Assembly (NCBI GenBank): GCA_937911795.1
Contig: CALDPJ010000327.1
Location: 1-7,439, forward strand
DNA length: 7,439 nt
Direction of reading: 5' to 3'
Source: an uncultured Flavobacteriales bacterium
Lineage (GTDB): Bacteria; Bacteroidota; Bacteroidia; Flavobacteriales_D; SKUL01
Shown: positions 1 through 6,095 of the stretch, in pieces
Numbering within the stretch: position 1 is the first letter of the stretch
Layout of the letters: the number at the start of each line of letters is the position of its first letter
Program-made: the position numbers and the translations under genes
Notes under the pieces: model-generated
Seen by the model: the letters and a program-made list of their open reading frames with translations, nothing else
Database searches by the model: none
What the model was told of the DNA's origin: nothing

Positions 1-455
1 CCCGCCGTGAACTAACGTTGGGTATAGCCGGCCATCACCTCGGACGGATTCCTTTAAACGTCGATGATATATACAGCGGTAAAGTTTATCCGCGCATTTC
101 TGCCTTTGCAACTGCGGCCTATGGTCTCGGGAATTCGAAGTCATCGCTCGAACCCGCGGTTTATTTTCACCGGCAAGGACCTGCACAAATGTTGATGGCC
201 GGTATGGCTTTTCGCAAGGTTTTTGGCAGCCCTTCTGTCAGCTTGTACGAAGCCAAAGAAACCGCATTTTCACTGGGTGGATATTATCGGTTTGGCGATG
301 CCATCGTGGCCAATCTTGTTTTCGAATGGTCGGATCTGGCGATTGGTTTGGCGTACGACATTAACTCTTCCAAATTGAGCCGATATACCTCCGGTCGCGG
401 GGCGGTTGAGGTTTCCCTTCGCTACCAGATAGCCGCCACTCAGCTTCGGCGGTAG
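1..455 (+). CDS. PorP/SprF family type IX secretion membrane protein (3' part)
   Basis: The frame is open from the left edge (first full codon at base 3) to the TAG at 453-455, so the gene starts outside the window. About 150 C-terminal residues are visible; the family is usually about 300 residues or longer. The alternating hydrophobic/polar pattern is that of outer-membrane beta-strands. The end shows the typical PorP/SprF pattern: a strand with YDINSSKL, then a turn with GRGAVEVSLRY. Members are outer-membrane proteins named after PorP of Porphyromonas and SprF of Flavobacterium, which support type IX secretion and surface adhesin export. Many genomes carry many paralogues paired with large secreted proteins, so the partner may lie to the left. 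Residues after the final strand are basic (QLRR). The family call is from the C-terminal motif and is fairly sure; the specific role is not known. Confidence 0.85.
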   Translation, partial: RRELTLGIAGHHLGRIPLNVDDIYSGKVYPRISAFATAAYGLGNSKSSLEPAVYFHRQGPAQMLMAGMAFRKVFGSPSVSLYEAKETAFSLGGYYRFGDAIVANLVFEWSDLAIGLAYDINSSKLSRYTSGRGAVEVSLRYQIAATQLRR

Positions 456-496
456 TTGATTTCTTCATCCCGTATTTCCGTTCATCACAAAGACAA

Positions 497-525
497 TTTC
501 GGGGTTGCTGAAAGTGTTACCTTCG
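497..525 (+). promoter_or_regulatory. Possible Bacteroidota-type promoter for the S46 peptidase
   Basis: TTTC at 497-500, 17 bases, then TACCTTCG at 518-525. The second element matches TAnnTTTG with one mismatch and the first matches TTTG with one mismatch. The predicted transcript would start near 529, about 25 bases before the ATG. The match is imperfect, and read-through from the PorP gene is an alternative. Confidence 0.3.
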
Positions 526-541
526 CCAAAGCAAAAACTTT

Positions 542-546
542 AAGGA
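542..546 (+). promoter_or_regulatory. Shine-Dalgarno-like AAGGA before the S46 gene
   Basis: AAGGA ends 7 bases before the ATG at 554. This is the best ribosome-binding sequence in the window and supports that start, which also yields a clean signal peptide. Confidence 0.5.
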
Positions 547-553
547 TAAAATC

Positions 554-2767
554 ATGAAAAAAATTAGTGTATTTCTGCTGGTATTGAGCCTGTTGTTTTC
601 GGCCAGCGTTCCGGTAAAAGCCGATGAAGGAATGTGGCTGCCAATGATGATTAAGCGGCTGAATCAACGGGATCTGCAGAAAATGGGTCTGCAATTAACA
701 CCCGAAGAAATCTATAGCATCAACAACTCCAGCCTTAAAGATGCCATCGTGTCTATGGGGGGATTTTGTACCGCGGAAATGATTAGCGCCAAAGGCTTGA
801 TGATGACCAATCATCACTGTGGATACGACGCCATCCGCGAGCACAGTACGGTAGAAAACGATTATCTGACCGATGGCTTCTGGGCGATGAGTCTCGAAGA
901 AGAAAAGCCAAACGAAGGACTCACTGCTACGTTTCTCGTGCGCATGGAAGACGTTACCGAAAGAGTATTGGCTGTTGTAAACGATCAGATGTCGGAGGAT
1001 GAGCGCTCGGCAAAGATCACCGAAATTGCTGGCGCCATTAAAGCCGAAGCTTCTGCCGACACACATTATCGCGCCGATGTAAAAGGTTTCTTCGGTGGAA
1101 ATGAATACTACCTTTTTGTTTACGAGGATTTCCAGGATGTGCGACTGGTGGGTGCTCCGCCGGAATCTATCGGTAAATATGGTGGTGACACCGACAACTG
1201 GATGTGGCCACGTCAAACCGGTGATTTCTCTTTGTTTCGGGTGTACACAGGTCCTGATGGAAAACCAGCTCCTTATTCAGAAGAGAACATTCCACTCACC
1301 CCAAAGCATCACTTGCCGGTTTCGCTGGATGGTGTACAGGAGGGCGATGTAACCATGGTAATGGGATTCCCGGGAAGTACCGATCGTTATTTGACTTCTC
1401 ATGGTATTGAGCAGGCTTTGCAATTAAAAAACCCTGCAGTAGTGGACGTGCGCAGCCTGAAACTGGAAATTATGAAAGAAGCCATGGATGCGGACGAAGC
1501 TGTGCGTATTAAGTATGCTTCGAACTACGCGCAAACCGCCAATTACTGGAAATATTTCATCGGACAAAGCCGCGGTTTAAAACGACTGAAAGTTTACGAT
1601 CAGAAGAAAGCGCTGGAAGATGAATTTCAGCAATGGGTTAAAGCCGATCCTGACAGAAAGAGTAAATATGGTGAGGCTCTGACGCTGATTGCCGAGGGTT
1701 ATAAAGGGATGGAGCCCTATGTTCGTGGCAATACTTATGCACTGGAAGCCGGTGTTTTGAGTGCTGATGTAATTCTGTTTGCCTTCCGTTTCAGTCGCTT
1801 GTATGCCGCTTACGACAGTGCCGAAGATGAAGCCGTAAAAAGTGCGATGAAGCAGAACATGATCATGTTGGGTGAGGAGCATTTTGAAGCTTTCCAGTAT
1901 GAAACAGACAAAAAATTATTCACCAAAATGCTGAATAAGTACTACGATGATATTGACGCTGCTCAGCACCCCGGGTTTTTTGCTACAGTGAGAAGCAAGT
2001 TTAAAGGCGACTTCGTAAAATACGGTGATAAAGCTTACGAGAAGTCGATTTTCACGGACAAAGACCGGTACATGAAGTTTCTGGAAGATCCGAAAGAAAA
2101 AGTGTTGGAAAAAGATTTAATCGCCGAAGCGTCTGATGATTTGTTGGGTCTTTATTTCGGAGCCGGTGAAATCAACAAAGAAGCGAATGATAAACTGAAA
2201 AAAGGCTATCGTTTGTTCATCGCCGGTCTGCGCGAAATGAATCCGGATAAAGAGTACTATCCCGATGCGAACTCCACCATGCGCGTTACCTTTGGTACGG
2301 TCGGAGCTTATAAACCCGCCGATGCCGTACACTATGATTTTTACACGACCATAGAAGGGGTATTCGAAAAAGAAGATCCTACCAACGATGAGTTTATTGT
2401 ACCTGCTAAACTCAAAGAATTGTTCGAAGCCCGCGACTTTGGTCGCTATGCCGATGAGAACGGAGATCTGGTGGTGAATTTCATCAGCAACAACGATATC
2501 ACTGGTGGTAATTCAGGAAGCCCTGTAATGAACGGAAATGGCGAATTGATTGGAGTAGCATTTGACGGAAACTGGGAAGCAATGAGTGGTGATATTGCAT
2601 TTGAACCCGAATTGCAACGCACCATTTCTGTAGATATCCGTTACACTCTTTTCATCATCGATAAATTTGCCGGAGCAGGTCATTTGGTAGATGAAATGAC
2701 GCTCGTGCGGAAAGACCAGGCTGCCAAACCAAAGGTAACACAGGAAAAAGCAGAGAGTAAAAATTAA
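554..2767 (+). CDS. S46 family dipeptidyl-peptidase, DPP7-like, exported
   Basis: A 737-residue serine exopeptidase that removes dipeptides from the free N-terminus of peptides. Residues 1-23 are a signal peptide ending VKA, and the mature protein begins DEGMWLP as is usual in S46. The trypsin-like halves are split by a helical insertion. Catalytic His is in TNHHCG (H87/H88, most likely H88 just before Cys), Asp is D224 in the TGDF that follows DNWMWPR, and Ser is S654 in GGNSGSP. N215, W216 and N330, which bind the substrate N-terminus in the characterised S46 enzyme DAP BII, are present with the same numbering. The residue 18 after the catalytic Ser is G672; Gly there marks hydrophobic P1 preference (DPP7/DAP BII), Arg marks acidic preference (DPP11). 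No type IX C-terminal sorting domain is evident, and the tail is short and charged. It is probably periplasmic and feeds on extracellular protein. It looks monocistronic, with its own terminator. The family call is very sure; the substrate preference is inferred. Confidence 0.96.
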   Translation: MKKISVFLLVLSLLFSASVPVKADEGMWLPMMIKRLNQRDLQKMGLQLTPEEIYSINNSSLKDAIVSMGGFCTAEMISAKGLMMTNHHCGYDAIREHSTVENDYLTDGFWAMSLEEEKPNEGLTATFLVRMEDVTERVLAVVNDQMSEDERSAKITEIAGAIKAEASADTHYRADVKGFFGGNEYYLFVYEDFQDVRLVGAPPESIGKYGGDTDNWMWPRQTGDFSLFRVYTGPDGKPAPYSEENIPLTPKHHLPVSLDGVQEGDVTMVMGFPGSTDRYLTSHGIEQALQLKNPAVVDVRSLKLEIMKEAMDADEAVRIKYASNYAQTANYWKYFIGQSRGLKRLKVYDQKKALEDEFQQWVKADPDRKSKYGEALTLIAEGYKGMEPYVRGNTYALEAGVLSADVILFAFRFSRLYAAYDSAEDEAVKSAMKQNMIMLGEEHFEAFQYETDKKLFTKMLNKYYDDIDAAQHPGFFATVRSKFKGDFVKYGDKAYEKSIFTDKDRYMKFLEDPKEKVLEKDLIAEASDDLLGLYFGAGEINKEANDKLKKGYRLFIAGLREMNPDKEYYPDANSTMRVTFGTVGAYKPADAVHYDFYTTIEGVFEKEDPTNDEFIVPAKLKELFEARDFGRYADENGDLVVNFISNNDITGGNSGSPVMNGNGELIGVAFDGNWEAMSGDIAFEPELQRTISVDIRYTLFIIDKFAGAGHLVDEMTLVRKDQAAKPKVTQEKAESKN

Positions 2768-2795
2768 TCAGGAGAAATTCCTGAAAGGAAATCAA

Positions 2796-2831
2796 AAAAA
2801 AACCGCTTGTCGATTGATAAGCGGTTTTTTT
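2796..2831. terminator. Bidirectional intrinsic terminator between convergent genes
   Basis: CCGCTTGTC (2803-2811) pairs with GATAAGCGG (2816-2824) around a GATT tetraloop, with one G-T wobble. An A-run precedes the stem and a seven-T run (2825-2831) follows it. The T-run ends transcription from the S46 gene. Read on the other strand, the A-run becomes the U-tract for the minus-strand gene ending at 2849. The stem starts 36 bases after the S46 stop, about where a terminator is expected. Confidence 0.92.
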
Positions 2832-2848
2832 GTGCGGTAAAAAGTTGT

Positions 2849-3358
2849 TTACTGAATTTGTAGCTCCATCAGGTATTCGCGTACCACCGATTCCTTAATG
2901 GTAAATACATGACTTTGGTTCATCAACCAACCGCTGTTGCTGAAGTCGTTAACAGCATCGAGCCCGGTTCTGTAATTCGTCTCAGAAGTGGGTAATAAAA
3001 GAGCTTTTGCATTTTCGCGATTTCTTTCCATCGTCTCTTTGGCGTTCTGGGCATAATTGGAATGCATTACGATTTCTACAGCAGATTTTTTATGGTCTGC
3101 CGAAGAAGTTTCCCGAATCATACAATAAATTGATTTCCCTGACTGCTTCATTGTGCTTCTTGCACCGGTTTCACGACGTTGTTGGGCCTCGATTTGTCTT
3201 TTTCGTGCGGCTTCTTCGCGTTGTTGCGTTTGCGCGTCAATTGAATTGACAGGTCTTTCCTTTACATATTCCTTTCGCTTATCATCCGGCATTTTTATCT
3301 CCTGGCACACGGCACCTGTGGCCCACAATACCAATACGCTTAACATTATTTTTTTCAT
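2849..3358 (-). CDS. Small exported protein of unknown function
   Basis: 169 residues from the ATG at 3356-3358. The frame stays open upstream to 3448, but starting at 3358 puts a good signal peptide at the N-terminus (MKKIMLSVLVLWATGAVCQ, cleavage near C19/Q20), and a promoter-like sequence lies inside the extra codons. The mature part opens with a highly charged, Gln/Arg/Glu-rich stretch (residues about 40-75) that is likely helical or coiled coil. A more ordered C-terminal half follows, ending in an amphipathic segment (SHVFTIKESVVREYLMELQ). The Cys near the cleavage site is not in a convincing lipobox, because Val rather than Gly or Ala precedes it. There is no type IX sorting domain. I do not recognise the family. 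It is convergent with the S46 gene and divergent from the methyltransferase, so it appears to be its own transcription unit. Confidence 0.8.
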   Translation of the reverse strand: MKKIMLSVLVLWATGAVCQEIKMPDDKRKEYVKERPVNSIDAQTQQREEAARKRQIEAQQRRETGARSTMKQSGKSIYCMIRETSSADHKKSAVEIVMHSNYAQNAKETMERNRENAKALLLPTSETNYRTGLDAVNDFSNSGWLMNQSHVFTIKESVVREYLMELQIQ

Positions 3359-3378
3359 GATTGAGTTTTTGATTCCTA

Positions 3379-3409
3379 CAAATATTGCAACATTTAGCTG
3401 ACTTCCAAA
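3379..3409 (-). promoter_or_regulatory. Promoter-like sequence for the small exported protein
   Basis: On the minus strand TTTG (3409-3406) is followed after 19 bases by AATATTTG (3386-3379), one mismatch from the Bacteroidota pair TTTG and TAnnTTTG at the expected spacing. Transcription would start near 3375, leaving a leader of about 17 bases before the ATG at 3358. This argues against the longer open frame as the true protein. Confidence 0.5.
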
Positions 3410-3454
3410 AATCAGCGGCATTTTGTACTGGTTCCTGACCTGTTTCAAATTAAT

Positions 3455-3462
3455 TACTTTTG
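3455..3462 (+). promoter_or_regulatory. -7 promoter element for the methyltransferase gene
   Basis: TACTTTTG matches the Bacteroidota -7 consensus TAnnTTTG exactly, 19 bases before the ATG at 3482. The upstream partner is weak (TTCC at 3432-3435, spacing 19). With the minus-strand promoter at 3379-3409 it forms a compact divergent control region. Confidence 0.5.
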
Positions 3463-3481
3463 ATCCCCTTCAAACAAGGCT

Positions 3482-4249
3482 ATGAAGAAATTGTACAAGT
3501 ATCTGCTCAATACATTGCCGCGACCACTGCTTATTCGGTTGAGTTATGTATTCCGGATTTTCACCCCGCTTATTTTTAAAGGAAGTAAAGTAGAATGTCC
3601 GGTTTGCGAAAAGCAATTTTCACGGTTTCTGAGCTATGGATCTGCCGTTGCACACCGCGATAATGTACTTTGCCCCAATTGCCTCTCGCTGGAGCGGCAC
3701 CGGCTTCTATGGTTGTACTTGAAAGAGCACACCGGCTTTTTTAAAGATGATCTGAAAATGCTGCACATGGCTCCGGAACAATGCTTTTACGACCGTTTTA
3801 AAAAGCAAAGCAATCTCGATTATTTGTGTGGGGATCTGTACTCGCCGCTTGCGGATATTAAGTTTGATTTGCACAATATTCCACTGGAGGACAACCAGTT
3901 TGATGTTATTTTCTGCAACCATGTGCTGGAACACGTGGAGGATGATCACCAGTGTATGAAAGAATTATATCGGGTATTGAAACCGGGAGGCTTTGCTATT
4001 CTCCAGGTGCCGATCGATTATTCGAGGGAACACACCTATGAGGATCCGGCCATCACATCACCGGAAGATCGCGAAAAGCATTTTTGGCAAAAAGATCATT
4101 TGCGATTGTTTGGAAGAGATTATCCACAGAAATTGGAAGCAGCGGGCTTTAGAGTGAAAGAAGTGAAATTGGCTTCTGATATGCCCGATTCCGAAGCAGA
4201 ACGTTTTAGAATTCAGCGATCTGAGATTATCTATCGCGGAGAGAAGTAA
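3482..4249 (+). CDS. SAM-dependent methyltransferase with N-terminal zinc-ribbon-like motif
   Basis: 255 residues. The N-terminal 35 residues are basic and partly hydrophobic. Next comes a probable zinc ribbon: C39-P-V-C42 and C64-P-N-C67. The class I methyltransferase fold follows. Motif I is LHMAPEQ (94-100) instead of a glycine-rich GxGxG, then LCGDLYS (115-121), DLHNIPLEDNQFDVIFCNHVLEHVEDD (shown in part; 129-155) and LKPGGFAILQVP (166-177). The NHVLEH block and LKPGG are standard for the Methyltransf_11 type. The APE version of motif I recurs, as I recall, in zinc-ribbon methyltransferases of this type, so it need not mean loss of function. The substrate is unknown; relatives often sit near glycan or surface-polysaccharide genes, but nothing here shows that. 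The leader is short and lacks a well-placed ribosome-binding sequence (AAGG is only 2 bases from the ATG). The gene stands alone in its transcription unit. Confidence 0.9.
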   Translation: MKKLYKYLLNTLPRPLLIRLSYVFRIFTPLIFKGSKVECPVCEKQFSRFLSYGSAVAHRDNVLCPNCLSLERHRLLWLYLKEHTGFFKDDLKMLHMAPEQCFYDRFKKQSNLDYLCGDLYSPLADIKFDLHNIPLEDNQFDVIFCNHVLEHVEDDHQCMKELYRVLKPGGFAILQVPIDYSREHTYEDPAITSPEDREKHFWQKDHLRLFGRDYPQKLEAAGFRVKEVKLASDMPDSEAERFRIQRSEIIYRGEK

Positions 4250-4697
4250 TTATACTTGCGGATTATCGGGTTAGTTCCCATATACACCACATTCAAATTA
4301 AAACCCTTGAATTCTGTTATTTAACACTTTTTTATTGAAAAAACAGTGTTGCAAAAATTCCCCGACGCATTCGGGATTGGGTCTGACTAATGCTTTCAGT
4401 TCGGCTCACGCCTCCTGAAGCAAAAGTCAGTCCTGAACAAGACGCACCTCCTCACTGCGTTTGCTCTTCATCCCGGCCAAGCGCGGTTGGACGAGCTCCC
4501 AAGGTCGCTTTCCAAACTTGCTATGCCGGGATTTTGAGCGCTCTTGATAGGAACTGATCCGGATTTATTCCCCTCCGCCGGATGGGTGGCGCCGGCCGTT
4601 ATGAATTTGTCCAAACCGGGAATCCGAAGGCCGGTGTCCGGGGTGGGTTCTTCACTCACCTGTTTCGATTACCTATACCTATTCCTACGCCACCTTT
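4250..4697. other. Gene-free intergenic region with two contrasting halves
   Basis: Bases 4250-4360 are AT-rich and hold one inverted repeat: AACACTTTTTT (4323-4333) against AAAAAACAGTGTT (4338-4350), loop ATTG, one bulged C. It is AT-rich and has no U-tract, so a terminator role for the methyltransferase gene is doubtful. Bases about 4361-4660 are much more GC-rich and contain the folded element listed separately. Bases 4661-4697 are AT-rich again, with ACCTAT occurring twice in tandem (4671-4682). The only long frame is a 63-codon minus-strand run (4468-4659, GTG start). It lacks a promoter and resembles no protein I know, so I do not call it a gene. Confidence 0.7.
4361..4640. other. GC-rich, hairpin-dense element; possible structured RNA or dispersed repeat
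   Basis: Successive complementary arms are visible. CCCGA/TCGGG lies at 4361-4375. A long stem at 4383-4430 combines CTGACT/AGTCAG, TGCTT/AAGCA, CAG/CTG and an inner GGC-TCAC-GCC. ACGCA/TGCGT lies at 4442-4460. A rod at 4470-4532 has ATCCCGGC/GCCGGGAT, AAGCG/CGCTT and TTGG/CCAA with a 3x3 internal loop. ATCCGG/CCGGAT lies at 4557-4583. GGCGCCGGCC (4588-4597) pairs with GGCCGGTGTC (4629-4638) through two G-T pairs that would be stable only in plus-strand RNA. CCTCC appears at 4411, 4447 and 4572, in or beside loops. No U-tract terminator or clear promoter flanks it. It could be a small RNA, a dispersed intergenic repeat or a remnant of mobile DNA. The folding is seen; the function is unknown. 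Confidence 0.5.
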
Positions 4698-5387
4698 TTA
4701 AAACTTAAACGTTATTCCCGCATGGATGGTAACGAATTCAGGGCGATCTTCGATCATGTCGTATTCGAGGTTTCCGTTGTTGTCAATGACCATCGTTTCC
4801 TGGTTCACAAATGAAGTTTCGGACGCGTAGAGTCGCTGAACTTTGGCTTCGAGAAAAATGAACGGAGCCAGTTGTAGGTGCATGCCCGCGCCCCAACCGT
4901 AGTTCCAGCTCATGTTGTTGTGCAGCCGCTCGGACACTTCTCCGGTTTGTCCCGAATTGTATTGCGTGTTCAGATCGCTTTTGGTGATGTAGTTACTCCA
5001 CCCGGCAACGCCTTCGAAAAACGGCTGAAAAGGTCCGCGCAGCGGAGAAAGTCTCAGTAGCAAATCGTAGGTATAGCGGTTGGTGGTGATGCTGAGATCT
5101 CCGGTTGCGAGGCCGGAATGTGTGTCGGGAACATAAATGTCCTGCTCCGATCGGCCCATTCTGTTCCACCCGAAACCAAAACCAAAGTGCAATGGTGCGC
5201 GTCGAAAAAGTGGAGCCGTGAATGTTGCGCCGAGGCCGACGGGCGTTCCGTCGAAACTGTTTTTAAAAGTTCCGGTAGGAATGGAAGTTTGCAATCCACC
5301 GCCCAGCGAGATTTGTGCAGCGGTTTCGTGGGTAAAGAGTAAAGAAATAGCCACGACAATAGTTGAAAGTAAAAAGTGTTTTTTCAT
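4698..5387 (-). CDS. Outer-membrane beta-barrel protein
   Basis: 229 residues. A signal peptide (residues 1-24, ending ETAA before QISLGGG) is followed by a small barrel of about 205 residues. Alternating strands are visible, such as GLGATFTAPL, LHFGFGFGWNRMG, YTYDLLLRLSPL and WNYGWGAGMHLQLA, joined by polar loops rich in Asn, Asp, Ser and Thr. The protein ends ITFKF, with the C-terminal Phe that outer-membrane barrels use for BamA recognition. Size and pattern fit the OmpA-like/OMP_b-brl group common in Bacteroidota, where most members have no assigned function. No peptidoglycan-binding domain is present. The start at 5387 fits the signal peptide. The gene is divergent from the YqaA-like gene; no convincing TAnnTTTG was found upstream on its strand. 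No canonical terminator follows its stop at 4698; the GC-rich hairpins beyond it lack a U-tract. Confidence 0.88.
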   Translation of the reverse strand: MKKHFLLSTIVVAISLLFTHETAAQISLGGGLQTSIPTGTFKNSFDGTPVGLGATFTAPLFRRAPLHFGFGFGWNRMGRSEQDIYVPDTHSGLATGDLSITTNRYTYDLLLRLSPLRGPFQPFFEGVAGWSNYITKSDLNTQYNSGQTGEVSERLHNNMSWNYGWGAGMHLQLAPFIFLEAKVQRLYASETSFVNQETMVIDNNGNLEYDMIEDRPEFVTIHAGITFKF

Positions 5388-5426
5388 GGCTCAAGCGTTT
5401 ATGGATAATACCGCTGTCAGGTTTTC

Positions 5427-5434
5427 TAACTTTG
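5427..5434 (+). promoter_or_regulatory. -7 promoter element for the YqaA-like gene
   Basis: TAACTTTG is an exact match to TAnnTTTG. It predicts a transcript starting near 5439, which places the true start codon downstream: GTG at 5459 or 5477, not the TTG at 5363 that overlaps the divergent gene. No good -33 partner was seen. Confidence 0.45.
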
Positions 5435-5476
5435 GTGTCGCACGATAAACCAAGTCGCGTGCCAAAGAAAATCAGC

Positions 5477-5923
5477 GTGGAAAATTTGTGGTTGGAGTGG
5501 GGGTATTTCGGTTTGTTCCTCGCCAGTTTTCTGGCGGCTACGGTTGTTCCGTTCAGTTCTGAAGCATTGGTTGCCGTGATGCTCGCCGGACCATTTTCGA
5601 AGGTTGGGATTTTGATTGCAGCCACTGCCGGAAATTGGCTGGGTGGATTGAGCGGCTACGGACTGGGCTACCTGGCGAAGTGGGACTGGCTGGAAAAATA
5701 CCTCCGCATCCGGCGCGAAAAAGTGTACAGTTGGCAGACACGTGTGGAACGGTACGGATCACTGCTCGCGTTTTTGTGCTGGTTGCCTGGCGTTGGTGAT
5801 TTGCTGGCCGTTGCGCTCGGCGTTTTCCGCGTGTCGTGGCAAAAGGTTTTTATCTGGATGCTGGTCGGAAAATTTCTAAGGTATTGGCTGGTGGTGGAAG
5901 GGGTGGCGTGGTTCTTTTTGTGA
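5477..5923 (+). CDS. yqaA: YqaA/DedA-like (VTT domain) inner-membrane protein
   Basis: 148 residues from GTG 5477. The frame is open further upstream, with a GTG at 5459 (154 residues) and a TTG at 5363. The latter is rejected because it overlaps the divergent barrel gene and precedes the likely promoter. Starting at 5477 gives MENLWLEWGYFGLFLASFLA, close to the family's usual N-terminus and length (about 140-150). Diagnostic segments are FSSEAL (26-31), GNWLGGLSGYGLGY (52-65), a basic amphipathic linker with KWDWLEKYLRI, RYGSLLAFLCWLPGVGDLLA (92-111) and GKFLRYW (131-137). The hydrophobic stretches form three or four membrane or re-entrant segments. VTT/DedA proteins are linked to membrane-lipid translocation and envelope homeostasis; the substrate of YqaA itself is not established. 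The GTG start is preceded by an A-rich stretch, not a Shine-Dalgarno sequence. The stop is directly abutted by a large palindrome. Confidence 0.87.
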   Translation: MENLWLEWGYFGLFLASFLAATVVPFSSEALVAVMLAGPFSKVGILIAATAGNWLGGLSGYGLGYLAKWDWLEKYLRIRREKVYSWQTRVERYGSLLAFLCWLPGVGDLLAVALGVFRVSWQKVFIWMLVGKFLRYWLVVEGVAWFFL

Positions 5924-5986
5924 TTTTTGTCCTTTTGTCTTGGAAACCCCGATAAATCGAGGGTCATACGACAAAAGGACCAAAAA
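5924..5986. repeat. 63-base imperfect palindrome immediately after the YqaA-like stop
   Basis: Outer arms GTCCTTTTGTC (5929-5939) and GACAAAAGGAC (5970-5980) are perfect 11-base complements. They are extended by TTTTT (5924-5928) against AAAAA (5982-5986) with one bulged C. Nested inside are ACCC/GGGT and CGA-TAAA-TCG. No U-tract follows on either strand, so it is not a standard terminator, although a hairpin at this place could stabilise or attenuate the mRNA 3' end. From memory, intergenic palindromes with arms of the TTTTGTCTTG...ACAAAAGGACCAAAAA kind recur in Bacteroidota genomes; that cannot be tested here. Confidence 0.6.
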
Positions 5987-6047
5987 TTCTCCGGTGTCGG
6001 ATTATGACGTTTTCTCCTTAACGATCGGTGAAAGTGAAAAGAAATAA

Positions 6048-6076
6048 TTTCAAATAATTGATTTTTATTAATTTAG
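6048..6076 (+). promoter_or_regulatory. Weak promoter candidate for the recombinase gene
   Basis: TTTC (6048-6051), 17 bases, then TAATTTAG (6069-6076), each one mismatch from the Bacteroidota elements, within an AT-rich stretch about 20 bases before the ATG at 6096. The layout equals that proposed before the S46 gene, but AT-rich DNA makes chance matches likely. Confidence 0.25.
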
Positions 6077-6095
6077 TCGTTCCGATTCCTTACAC

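Noticed and set aside
695..1216. 173-codon open frame on the minus strand
   Set aside because: It is antisense to the S46 gene, whose catalytic motifs lie in the plus frame; it is a shadow of that gene's codon pattern.
554..2767. Type IX secretion cargo linked to the upstream PorP/SprF gene
   Set aside because: The peptidase lacks a C-terminal sorting domain, and S46 enzymes are periplasmic; adjacency alone is not enough.
3359..3448. 30-residue upstream extension of the small exported protein
   Set aside because: It would bury the signal peptide inside the protein, and it spans the likely promoter on the same strand.
4470..4532. tRNA-like cloverleaf in the folded element
   Set aside because: The arms give a rod with internal loops, there is no T-loop or CCA end, and no anticodon arm of normal size.
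4671..4686. Tandem ACCTAT repeat
   Set aside because: Only two exact units; too short to mean anything without further copies.
5363..5476. N-terminal extension of the YqaA-like protein from a TTG start
   Set aside because: It overlaps the divergent barrel gene, precedes a consensus promoter element, and YqaA proteins do not have it.
5924..5986. Rho-independent terminator of the YqaA-like gene
   Set aside because: No T-run follows the stem on either strand; the T-run is in front of it on the plus strand.
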